From CAHJXF01 sp038254545 (GTDB lineage Bacteria; Pseudomonadota; Gammaproteobacteria; Burkholderiales; Burkholderiaceae_D), in contig JBBSGB010000009.1 of the NCBI GenBank assembly GCA_038254545.1, forward strand, positions 43,119 to 107,118: a stretch of DNA of 64,000 nt, in the 5' to 3' direction. Positions within the stretch are counted from its first letter, which is position 1. Each line of letters begins with the position of its first letter. The notes below the pieces were generated by a model. That model did not search any database, was not told the DNA's origin, and saw only the letters and a program-made list of their open reading frames with translations. Positions 47,664 through 56,166 of this stretch are shown here, piece after piece. The translations under genes were made by a program, and so were the position numbers.

Positions 47664-47690
47664 GACGAATGTGACGGACTCTTTGTGACA
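47664..47690 (-). promoter_or_regulatory. ECF41-type promoter for the sigma factor gene (autoregulation)
   Basis: On the minus strand TGTCACA (47690-47684) and CGTC (47667-47664) are separated by exactly 16 bp, again followed by TTGA. It is identical in layout to the site at 46710-46736 and lies about 40 bp upstream of the sigma ATG. Confidence 0.82.
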
Positions 47691-47856
47691 TGCATCGTGC
47701 GCAATCGCAGGGTTCGCTGCCTTGCGACCCATTCGCTCAACTCCGAAAAATCCCTTGACCTTCCAACGATGGGAAGGTGGACTGTAGGTTTTTCTGCGAG
47801 TTTCGCGCCGTAGCCGCTGCGCCCGCCAGCCATCGAGACGTGGCGATTCTCCCATT

Positions 47857-49466
47857 GTGGAAACGCGCAGATTGCGCGAAGAACTGGAGCGCGAGAATGC
47901 AGTCGACAGCAATGCCAAAAAAAGCGTCGAGTACACCTGCCCGATGCACGCTCAAATCCGGCAGATGGGTTCGGGCGACTTGCACCATCTCATCGGCCAG
48001 CAGACGTCGAACTGGGTCCAGTTGCTGTTCGCGACACCGGTCGTGCTCTGGGCCGGCTGGCCGTTCTTCGTGCGCGCATGGGACTCGTTGAAAAATCGCA
48101 GCCTGAACATGTTCAGCCTGATCGCCCTGGGCACCGGCGTCGCATGGTAGTTTCGTGATGCAAGCCGAGAAGGTGGGCGCGGACACGCTGCTTGCGCAGT
48201 TCGTCCACATGGTTGCGGCCGCCCAGCGCAGCCGTGCGCCGATCCAGCGGATGGCCGACCGGGTTGCTGGTTGGTTCGTTCCGGTCGTGATCGTCGCTGC
48301 GATCGTCACCTTTGTAGCATGGCTTGCGTGGGGTCCGAGCCCTGCGTTCTCTTACGCGCCCATCGCGGCCGTGGCCGTGCTCATCATCGCCTGTCCCTGT
48401 GCCCTGGGCCTCGCTACGCCAATGTCCATCATGGTCGGCGTCGGCAAGGGCGCGCAGAACGGCGTGCTGATCCGCGATGCCGAAGCGCTCGAGCGCATGG
48501 AGAAGGTCTACACGCTTGTGGTGGACAAGACCGGCACCCTGACCGGGGGCCGACCGAAGGCCGTGCAGATCGAGCCGGCGCAAGGCTTCGACGTCGCCAC
48601 TGTGCTTCAAAAGCTGGCGAGCGTGGAGCGGGCCAGCGAACATCCGCTGGCCGCTGCAATCGTCGCCGACGCCCAAGCGCGCAAGCTGCCGCTATTCCCG
48701 GTTACCGAGTTCGACTCGCCGGTCGGCCAGGGCCGTGGTGGCATCGTGGACGGCACGAGGGTCGTTTGCGGAAGCGCCGCGTTCATGGCCGAGCACGGCA
48801 TCGACGTCGCGAGCATGCTCGCTGCGGCCGAGGCGGTTCGAGCCGATGCCGCAACCGTCATCTTCGTGGGCTTCGATGGCCGTCTCGCCGGCTTCGTCGG
48901 CATTGCCGACCCCATCAAGGCGACGACGACCCGGGCGGTCGCTGCGCTTCGCAGGGAAAACATTCGCGTCGTGATGCTGACCGGCGACGGCAAGACCACC
49001 GCAGAAGCGGTAGGCCGGCAACTCGGCGTCGACGAAGTCATCGCGGATGTCCTGCCGCAGGACAAGGCCTCGGTGGTGCAGCGATTGAAGTCCGAAGGCC
49101 GCGTCGTGGCGATGGCAGGCGATGGCGTCAACGACGCCCCGGCGCTGGCTGCCGCGGACGTCGGCATCGCGATGGGCACCGGTACCGATGTCGCGATGGA
49201 AAGCGCCGGCGCGACGCTGTTGAAGGGCGACCTGATGGGCATCGTGCATGCCCGGCGCCTGTCGCAGGCGACGATGCAACATATGACGGGCGACAAGAGA
49301 ACGCCGAAGAACGGATAGAGCACGCCTGCGGCGATGGGAATGCCGGCCGCGTTGTAGATGAAGGCGAAGAACAGGTTCATCCTGTTTGCGGCCGCGGCCA
49401 TGTCGCTTTTCTTCGGTGAGCGTCATCGCCAACTCATTGCGCCTGCGCACAGGCCAAGGTGGTTGA
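47857..49466 (+). pseudogene. Copper/heavy-metal P1B-type ATPase remnant with two deletions and a micro-inversion
   Basis: The reading starts with a metal-binding YTCPMH motif, then jumps past the expected second Cys motif and first helices to DLHHLIGQQTSNWVQ. At GTGVAW it meets TAG, and the next frame resumes at FVMQAEKVGADTLLAQ, omitting the actuator domain (TGE) and helices. The IACPCALGLATP metal site, DKTGT phosphorylation site, SEHPLA and GDGVNDAPAL motifs are intact. After SQATMQ, about 96 bp (49282-49377) lies inverted; the original C-terminal end (SSVSVIANSLRLR then stop at 49466) resumes in plus orientation with a frame change. No functional pump can be made. Confidence 0.85.
49282..49377 (-). 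other. Inverted 32-codon segment of the P-type ATPase
   Basis: Read on the minus strand this segment encodes NLFFAFIYNAAGIPIAAGV followed by LYPFFGVLLSPVI, the conserved penultimate membrane helices of CopA-type ATPases. Both flanks carry the same gene on the plus strand. A short inverted repeat (TGTCGC/GCGACA) surrounds the left break, and AACAGG-TTCAT-CCTGTT sits at the right break. Confidence 0.85.
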
Positions 49467-49480
49467 CTAGTTGGGGACGC

Positions 49481-49921
49481 TCAGACGCGATGCGATACGT
49501 CGAGGCCTCGCCTGGCATCGTCTGACGTAATGGTTGCGTACACATCCAGCACGACGCCATCGTATTCGAATGCCATACTGCGCAACGAGAGTGAATCCGG
49601 CGGCACGCCCGTGGCCGCCATCGCGTCGCGCGAGATCGCAAGGCGCAAGCCCTGAACTCTGCCGTACTTGCGCAGACGCTGCGCGACGTCGATCGTCTCG
49701 CCCACCGCCGTCAACGTCCGGGTTTCGCCGTGGCCGGCGTTGCCAACCACCGCGGGTCCGGCGTGTATGCAGAGCGAGAGGTCGGCGGAAAAGCCGAGCT
49801 CGCGGGTGAGCCGTGCGTTCAGCACGCGCATGTCGCCCTCGATCTGCTCGGCCGCCGTCAACGCCGTTCTGCACGCTTCCACGACGGTAGGCCCGTCGAA
49901 AAAATTCCAGCCGCATGGCAT
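49481..49921 (-). pseudogene. Class III adenylate/guanylate cyclase, C-terminal fragment
   Basis: About 146 residues resemble the second half of a cyclase catalytic domain: LSLCIHAGPAVVGNAGHGETRTLTAVGETIDVAQRL matches the IHAGPAVVG...GETVNVASRLE region. The N-terminal half with the two metal-binding Asp residues and any sensor domain is missing: an in-frame TGA lies three codons before the first Met. It lies 27 bp past the cca stop on the same strand. It appears to be a relic after deletion. Confidence 0.7.
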
Positions 49922-49948
49922 CAGCGATCAGCCCCTCGCGCACGCCGA

Positions 49949-51157
49949 CTATCGGTCTTGCCCTTGCAGCGCCGCGACCCGCGCCGCATGCAGCGCGACA
50001 GCGATGCGCGCAGGGTCCCCTGCTTCGCGTCGCGCAATCGCTCCGGCATCGACAGCTCGCGCGCAGGCGAGATTGCGTGCGAGCACAGGCGCGACCTGCG
50101 TGGAGACCGCGTCGTCGCCCGCCACCGCGCGCAAGGCGAGCAGCAGATCTTCGAAACGCGCCGGCCTTCTGAATGCGTCGCAACGTTCGAACAATCGAAC
50201 CTGCTGCTCGGCATCGGGCGTCGACGTGGAAAGCGTCGCGATTTCTCGGCGGAGCATGAGAGCGAGGTCGCGGCACGCCGCAGGTATCCCGAGTCGAATG
50301 CAGAGCGACGCGATCGATCGGTTATCGCGAAGCTGCCGCGTACCCTCGTCATCGGTATCGCCGACCTCGTTGCCCGCTTCGTCGATCGCATGCGCGAGTG
50401 CCGCAAAGCGGACCCACAGCGCGGCGTCGAAAGCCGCGGCACGATCGATCGCCGCGAGCGTTGCACGGGCATTCAAAGGAACGGCGACAGGAGCGTCCGA
50501 TCCACCGCGCGGGGATCCGAACAAGGCATCGATCTCGGGCAGCACGTGCGCGAGGGCGCGCGCATCGCGCAGGACCGCGATCATGCGCGAGGGCTTCTGC
50601 TCCATCAGCCCGCGCGCGAGTTCCTGCCAGACGCGCTCCGGCACGAGAGCATCGATTTCGCCGCGAGCGGCCATCGCGCGCATCAGCGCGACGGTTTCAT
50701 CGGCGATCGAAAAGTCTGCGAAGCGCGCGGCAAAGCGCGCGAGGCGCAGCACGCGCACCGGGTCTTCGACAAAGGCCGGGCCGACGTGGCGGAACACGCT
50801 TTGCCGAAGATCGCGCTGCCCATCGAAGGGATCGATCAGGCGATGGTCTGCGTCGTCTTCCGCGATCGCGTTGATGGTCAGATCGCGTCGCGCAAGGTCC
50901 TCTTCCAGAGTGACGGTGGGCTCGGCATGGAAAACGAAACCCGCATAACCCGGTGCGACCTTGCGCTCGGTGCGCGCCAGCGCGTATTCCTCGTGCGTCA
51001 CCGGATGCAGGAACACGGGAAAGTCGCGACCCACCGGTTTGAATCCGGCTGCGAGCATGTCGTCGACGGTAGCGCCGACCACGACGTGATCGCGATCGGC
51101 AACCGGCAGGCCGAGCAGCTTGTCGCGCACCGCACCCCCGACGATGTAGGTCTTCAT
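49949..51157 (-). CDS. cca: CCA tRNA nucleotidyltransferase
   Basis: A 402-residue enzyme that adds or repairs the CCA end of tRNAs. It has the class II start KTYIVGGAVRDKLLGLPVAD and the catalytic carboxylates in VADRDHVVVG, followed by RRDLTINAIA and the motif D/E region EDPVRVLRLARFAARF. The downstream HD domain, which in the E. coli-type enzyme carries HDLGK, reads AHAIDEAGNE here and has lost the metal ligands, so only the nucleotidyltransferase role is expected. ATG 51157 gives the normal start. Confidence 0.92.
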   Translation of the reverse strand: MKTYIVGGAVRDKLLGLPVADRDHVVVGATVDDMLAAGFKPVGRDFPVFLHPVTHEEYALARTERKVAPGYAGFVFHAEPTVTLEEDLARRDLTINAIAEDDADHRLIDPFDGQRDLRQSVFRHVGPAFVEDPVRVLRLARFAARFADFSIADETVALMRAMAARGEIDALVPERVWQELARGLMEQKPSRMIAVLRDARALAHVLPEIDALFGSPRGGSDAPVAVPLNARATLAAIDRAAAFDAALWVRFAALAHAIDEAGNEVGDTDDEGTRQLRDNRSIASLCIRLGIPAACRDLALMLRREIATLSTSTPDAEQQVRLFERCDAFRRPARFEDLLLALRAVAGDDAVSTQVAPVLARNLACARAVDAGAIARREAGDPARIAVALHAARVAALQGQDR

Positions 51158-51210
51158 GCGCGCGAGTGGGAGATGACCGCGATGCGCGTGCGATGGACGC
51201 GCGGCCGCGA

Positions 51211-51894
51211 TCAGGCCTGTCGCCGATAGGGCTCGTCGTCGGCGAGGAACTCGCGTTCGGCACGCGCGGCTGCCGTCCACGTTTGCATGCCCTTCAACGC
51301 GAGCACCGCGTCGCGATAGGCGGCGACATCGTCAGGCAACGCGACGCCGTAAGTCGACAGGCGCGAAATCACCGGCGCAAAGAACGCGTCCGCAATCGTG
51401 AAGCGGCCGAACAGCAGCGGTCCGCGATGACGATCGAGCAGCTCGCGCCACATCGCGACGAGCCGGTCGATGTCGTCCTGCACGCCCACGCTCCAGCCCA
51501 GGCCCGCGAGATCGGCGGACACGTTCATCGGCATCGCGTGACGCAGCGTCGGGAAGCCAGAATGCATCTCGGCGCAGATCGAACGCGCCCGCGCGCGATC
51601 TGCGCGGTCTTCTGGCCACAGGTGTTTCTCCGGAAAACGTTCGGCGACATATTCGGCGATCGCCAGGGTGTCCCACACCGCGAGCCCGCCGGAGGCGGCA
51701 CCGGTGCTCACGTCGGCGTCGATCAGCACGGGCACGCGTTTGGCCGGTGTGTGGCGAACGATGTCGTGCGCGAACTCGGGCGTGAACAAGGACAGCCGAA
51801 CCTCTTCGAACGGGATGCCGGCCTCGGTCAGCAAGAGCCACGAGCGTAGCGACCACGACGAATAATTCTTGTTGCCGATGACGAGCTTGAGCAT
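51211..51894 (-). CDS. Glutathione S-transferase family protein
   Basis: A 227-residue GST-like protein. The N-terminal thioredoxin-like domain begins KLVIGNKNYSSWSLRSWLLL, with Ser at the usual catalytic position, and the all-helical C-terminal domain follows from about residue 95. VPVLIDADVSTGAASGGLAVWDTLAIAEYV includes the cis-Pro and the glutathione-binding Asp-Thr pair. Its role in detoxification is general; the substrate is unknown. Confidence 0.88.
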   Translation of the reverse strand: MLKLVIGNKNYSSWSLRSWLLLTEAGIPFEEVRLSLFTPEFAHDIVRHTPAKRVPVLIDADVSTGAASGGLAVWDTLAIAEYVAERFPEKHLWPEDRADRARARSICAEMHSGFPTLRHAMPMNVSADLAGLGWSVGVQDDIDRLVAMWRELLDRHRGPLLFGRFTIADAFFAPVISRLSTYGVALPDDVAAYRDAVLALKGMQTWTAAARAEREFLADDEPYRRQA

Positions 51895-51912
51895 GGCGGG
51901 GGCGACGGCTTC

Positions 51913-52899
51913 TCAGTGATGCGCCCAATGGCGCAGATGGTCTAGATGCGAACGACGGCCCCTGCCGCCGACATACGCCGCGACTTCGGGCTCGAGCGGC
52001 GTGGGCGTGATCCCCAGCTCCGCGAGCCCGGGATAGCGACCGGTCGCGATGTTCTCGGTACGCATCGAATCGAAGTTGTCGCGCGACATCAGCGTCGGCC
52101 CCGGTGCGAACTCGAGGAACGCGGCTTGCAGACGGCCGAGCACATCGGGCAAGCGCAGCACCGGTCGTGGATGTCCGTTGCCACCGGCGCGATAGGCGCC
52201 CGCGATCTGCACCAGTTCTTCGAGCGTATAGACGCGCGGCCCGGTGAGTTCATAAGTACGTGAAAACGACTCGTCATCGTCGAGCGCGGCCACGAACGCC
52301 GCGGCCACGTCTCGCACCGAGACCGGCTGGAACAGCGCCTTCGCACGCGCCAGCGGCACGGCCGGCAACCAGCGCTGCATGGCCGCGAACAAGTTCATGA
52401 AGCGATCGTCCGACCCGAACACGACCGAGGGTCGAAAGATGGTGGCCGCAAGCGGCGCGCGGTCCGGGGCTGCGATGGCGCCCGCCTCTTCGACCATCGC
52501 TTCGCCCGCGGCCTTCGAGCGCAGATACATCGATGGGCCGTCGGCGGCCGCGCCGAGCGCGCTCATGTGCAACAGGCGCGGCACGCGCGCTTCGAAGCAG
52601 GCCGCGACGATTGCTTTCGGCAGGCCGACGTGCGCAGCTTCGAAGGCCTTTTCGTCGCCATGCAGGATGCCGACCAGATTGATGACGGCGTCCTTGCCGG
52701 CGACCAGCCGCTTCAAGGTCGCGTCGTCGCGAACGTCGGCCTCGACCACATCGACGGTCGGCAGAAGGATCAGGCGCTTGCCGTCTTCGCGGCGACGCGA
52801 AGGTACGGTCACGCCACGGCCGTCGGCGGCCAGCGCCGCGACCACATGGCCGCCGATGAAGCCGGCGCCGCCTATGACGAGAATATTTTGGTGCCGCAT
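51913..52899 (-). CDS. Complex I NDUFA9-type NAD(P)-dependent epimerase/dehydratase
   Basis: A 328-residue atypical short-chain dehydrogenase. The NAD motif is ILVIGGAGFIGGHVVAALAA, followed by VINLVGILHG and LHMSALGAAADGPSMYLRSKA (Tyr-x3-Lys type). These match the family typified by the NDUFA9 subunit and its bacterial relatives found across betaproteobacteria. The bacterial role is unclear. It is separated by about 115 bp from the next gene upstream on the same strand. Confidence 0.82.
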   Translation of the reverse strand: MRHQNILVIGGAGFIGGHVVAALAADGRGVTVPSRRREDGKRLILLPTVDVVEADVRDDATLKRLVAGKDAVINLVGILHGDEKAFEAAHVGLPKAIVAACFEARVPRLLHMSALGAAADGPSMYLRSKAAGEAMVEEAGAIAAPDRAPLAATIFRPSVVFGSDDRFMNLFAAMQRWLPAVPLARAKALFQPVSVRDVAAAFVAALDDDESFSRTYELTGPRVYTLEELVQIAGAYRAGGNGHPRPVLRLPDVLGRLQAAFLEFAPGPTLMSRDNFDSMRTENIATGRYPGLAELGITPTPLEPEVAAYVGGRGRRSHLDHLRHWAHH

Positions 52900-53014
52900 G
52901 GAAAGTTCGGTGAAGATCGGGCCGCGCTGTGAGCCGCTATCGGATGCAGCACGAGCCGCGCATTTTATGTCTTGTTCGCAAACGCTACTCGGCGTCGCCT
53001 CTCAGCATCACTAC

Positions 53015-55291
53015 TCAGGGCAGATCGCTGGCCGTATACCCACGCTGCGCGACGAAACCCATGCGCGTCTTCAACGACTGCGGCGCGCCGGTCAGGAGCA
53101 CAGCGTAATAGGTCGCGTTGCTCATCACCTTCTTCACGTAGTCGCGCGTTTCGTTGAACGGGATCGTCTCGGCGAAGATCGCGCCTTCGATCGGTCGGGT
53201 GAGCGTCGATCGCCACGCGCGCGGACGACCCGGCCCGGCGTTGTAGGCTGCCGTGGCGAGGACCGGCAGATTGTCGAGGTCTTCGAGCACCATGCGCAGG
53301 TAGCCCGTGCCGAGCGCGAGGTTGGTATCGATGTCCACCACGCCGTCGGGTCGATAGTCGTCCATGCCGATCTTCTTGGCCACATAACGCGCAGTCGCTG
53401 GCATCAACTGCATCAAGCCCGACGCGCCGACCGACGATCGCGCCACGTTCACGAAGCGCGACTCCTGGCGGATCAGGCCGTAGACCCATTCGAGCTCGAG
53501 CCCGTTTGCAGCGGCCTTCTCCTGCATCTGCGCCTTGAAGGGTGTGAGAAAGCGAAACGCGAAGTCGTGCTCGTTCTTCGTTCGGTCGGCGGTGTTGACG
53601 GCGCGATCGAGCAGCAGATTGCGGCTGGCCCATTCGGCCGATGCGAGCAGTTCGCGATCGCTCATCTCGCGCAGTGCGAAATTCCATTCGAGATTGCCTT
53701 CGCGGCGCATGTCGAGCCGATAGAAGTAGAGCGCTCGTGCGAATCCCGGAAGTCCCTTCACGGCGGCGACTTCGGCTTCGGTGACTGGCGAGGCGCGCGC
53801 TGGCAGCGTGATCTTGCGGCCGAGTTCCTCGGTCGCAAGCTGCCCGTAGAAGCCGAATTGATCGGAGACCTGCGTGAACAGCGCCTGCGCGGCTTCGTTC
53901 TTCTTCCTGGCCTTGTAGGCGCGCCCCAGCCAATAGGCCCACGCGCCCTCGGATGCTTGCGGGCGCTTCATCTCGGCGGGCATCTTTTCGATCAGCGCCT
54001 CGACCAGCTTCCAGTCTTCTGCGCGCAACGCGCCTCTGACCTGCCACGTCAGGATGTCTTCGGACAAGCCCTCGGCTGCGAGCGATTTCCTCGACCAGTC
54101 GTTGGCGTCCGACATTTGCTTCTTCGCCGCAGCGGCAGCCAGCTGTGCATGGAGGTAGGCGCGCTCGGAGCCGCTCAGCGACTCGGCCAGTTTCCGCTGC
54201 AGGGTCGCGCCCGCCTGCGCCGGATCGCTGCGCGTCATGCGCGCGAGCGCGAGCACGACCAGCTCGCGCTTCCATCGCGCACCCAATCCGTCTTCGTCGC
54301 CGAACTTGGCAATCCAAAGTGCCGGCTTGTCGAGCACCGCGTCGAGCTGCTTGTAGAAACGCGCCGAATCGGCTGCGCTCACGCCGCCGCGCTCGGTGTC
54401 CGGGAGGAGTTGCGCGTAGCGCCGCGCCGCGGTGAGGTTGTTCGCATCCGACGCGAGGCGTATCCACGACCAGATCTCCTGGGGCGCGATGCGCTTCTCG
54501 GCAACCAGGATGCGACCGAGCGTAGGGCACGCGCCCGTGTCGCTCGCGTAGTTGCGCGGCTGCGAGAGCGCGAGGCGCGAGGCGCGAAGCAACTCGGCGG
54601 TGGACGCGGCCTTGGACAAAGCGGCGGTCGCGGCCTCGCCCTCGTCCTCGGACGCCGTGGCCGGCGCGGCCTCGCCGCCTCCGCCATTGCTCGAGGCGCG
54701 CGCCATCTTCGATGCTCCGCGAATCTGGTCGAGCGCACGGGCGGCAAGATGAAAGCAGGTGATCTGGGTGTCGTCGTTCAGCACGAACTTCGGCATCTCG
54801 CTTTCGAAGGTCGCCCACTCGCCGCGCTTGCCCAGCGCCAGCAGCCAGTCGCGACGCGCGAGGTCGGCCACGACGCTGCCCTTGTTGCGCGCGATGAAGC
54901 CGCGTACCGCGTCGTCGGGCGCCGCCGCGGTGAGCGCATCGCCGTAGTCGCGCACCTGCTTGGAGAGCGCCCAATACTCCAGATATGAGGCGAGCGGATA
55001 GCGCGGGTCGAGCGCGGTCACCCGCTGCGAAAAAATGGCCGCGCGCTCCTGGTCGCCGGCGCGCACCGCGTCTCGCGCCGCAAGGAATGCGTCGTCCGGA
55101 CTGCCCATCTGCATCGCCAGTGGGGTCGCGTCGGCCGGACGCGCCTGCGGGCGAGCCGCCTGCGCCAGCGAACTCATTGCGAGGCCGAGGACGATGCCGC
55201 TGGTGACGAATGCGCGGACGGGCGGGCGAATGGACGCGCGAAAGGAAACAATGAAGGACGCATGCGCGAGCGAGGAAAGCGAGAGAGGCAT
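53015..55291 (-). CDS. Soluble lytic murein transglycosylase (Slt type)
   Basis: A 758-residue periplasmic enzyme that cleaves peptidoglycan with formation of anhydro-muramic ends. A signal peptide ends near SSLAQA (about residue 45). A long superhelical region of paired helices (the Slt U-domain) follows, then the C-terminal catalytic domain with the Glu in GLIRQESRF (about residue 609) and the family motifs ASGLMQLMPATAR and AAYNAGPGRP. A Gly/Glu/Ala-rich insert near residues 200-230 is not typical. ATG 55291 gives a proper signal peptide; the frame is open further upstream but that region is divergent promoter space. Confidence 0.9.
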   Translation of the reverse strand: MPLSLSSLAHASFIVSFRASIRPPVRAFVTSGIVLGLAMSSLAQAARPQARPADATPLAMQMGSPDDAFLAARDAVRAGDQERAAIFSQRVTALDPRYPLASYLEYWALSKQVRDYGDALTAAAPDDAVRGFIARNKGSVVADLARRDWLLALGKRGEWATFESEMPKFVLNDDTQITCFHLAARALDQIRGASKMARASSNGGGGEAAPATASEDEGEAATAALSKAASTAELLRASRLALSQPRNYASDTGACPTLGRILVAEKRIAPQEIWSWIRLASDANNLTAARRYAQLLPDTERGGVSAADSARFYKQLDAVLDKPALWIAKFGDEDGLGARWKRELVVLALARMTRSDPAQAGATLQRKLAESLSGSERAYLHAQLAAAAAKKQMSDANDWSRKSLAAEGLSEDILTWQVRGALRAEDWKLVEALIEKMPAEMKRPQASEGAWAYWLGRAYKARKKNEAAQALFTQVSDQFGFYGQLATEELGRKITLPARASPVTEAEVAAVKGLPGFARALYFYRLDMRREGNLEWNFALREMSDRELLASAEWASRNLLLDRAVNTADRTKNEHDFAFRFLTPFKAQMQEKAAANGLELEWVYGLIRQESRFVNVARSSVGASGLMQLMPATARYVAKKIGMDDYRPDGVVDIDTNLALGTGYLRMVLEDLDNLPVLATAAYNAGPGRPRAWRSTLTRPIEGAIFAETIPFNETRDYVKKVMSNATYYAVLLTGAPQSLKTRMGFVAQRGYTASDLP

Positions 55292-55518
55292 CGATGCATA
55301 ACGCACGACGCGATGACTGGAAGACAAGGAAGGAACGCCTTTTGAAGCGTGAGGGGCGAGATCGCGCCGCAGTATGGATAAAGCCAAGCCGACCAAACAC
55401 CGGCGCGCGGCCCGGCAGCTACTTTCGGCATCACCAACGGCCATGCGTCGTTGTAAACGGCAGGCACCGCCGGATCGTCGGCGGTGACGCCTCGCGAGAC
55501 TTAGCATAGCATTGGCCC

Positions 55519-56166
55519 ATGCCCGTCTCGACACCGCCCGACCCCGACTTCGACGGATCGTCCACGATTACAAGCGACGCACGAGCCGACGTCTCCGACG
55601 CATCCCGCGAGGCCGAACGCCGGCGTTTGCTGGCGATGCGCATCGAGCTGTCCGAACCCGAGCGAGCCGAAAAGGACCGTCGCATCGCCGACCATTTGCG
55701 GGTGCTTCTGCGCGACGTGCTCAGGACGAGCCGGCCACCATGGAAGATCGGAGGCTATTGGCCGATCCGCAACGAGCCCGACCTGCGACCGCTGTTTCAC
55801 GAGTTGACCAAGGGCGGCCATCGCATCGGGCTGCCGCTGGTCGATCGGGTGCTGCGACCACTCACGTTCGTGCATTGGAAGCCGCATTCGGCGATGGCGC
55901 CGGGCTTTCTCGGCGTGCCCGTGCCGACCTCGGGCAACGCGGTGTATGTCGAACTGTTGCTCGTGCCCTGCGTGGGGTTCTCGATCGGACCCGATGGCGT
56001 GCGTCATCGCCTCGGATACGGCGGTGGCTATTACGATCGCACGCTCGCATCGCGTCGCTTCAAGGCGATCGGGGTGTCCTATGAGTCGATGCGCGTCGAG
56101 AACTTCAAGTCCGGTCCGCACGACGTTCCTCTCGATTACATCGTCACCGAGGAAGGCATCAGGTAG
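55519..56166 (+). CDS. 5-formyltetrahydrofolate cyclo-ligase
   Basis: A 215-residue ATP-dependent enzyme that converts 5-formyl-THF to 5,10-methenyl-THF. The family signature is HRLGYGGGYYDRTLA near residues 165-179, and LLLVPCVGFSIGPDGV precedes it. The N-terminal helix has the usual Arg-rich ERRRLLAMRIELS. The 3' end overlaps the convergent EAL gene by 31 bp. It is divergent from the transglycosylase gene. Confidence 0.9.
   Translation: MPVSTPPDPDFDGSSTITSDARADVSDASREAERRRLLAMRIELSEPERAEKDRRIADHLRVLLRDVLRTSRPPWKIGGYWPIRNEPDLRPLFHELTKGGHRIGLPLVDRVLRPLTFVHWKPHSAMAPGFLGVPVPTSGNAVYVELLLVPCVGFSIGPDGVRHRLGYGGGYYDRTLASRRFKAIGVSYESMRVENFKSGPHDVPLDYIVTEEGIR

Noticed and set aside
47625..49960. Insertion sequence responsible for the damage around 48-50 kb
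   Set aside because: No transposase frame, terminal inverted repeats or target duplication seen. The inversion is better explained by short palindromes.
52379..54988. Open frame of 869 codons on the plus strand
   Set aside because: It is antisense to the transglycosylase and NDUFA9-type genes, which have clear family motifs. High GC keeps the opposite strand open; no recognisable domain or ribosome site was seen.
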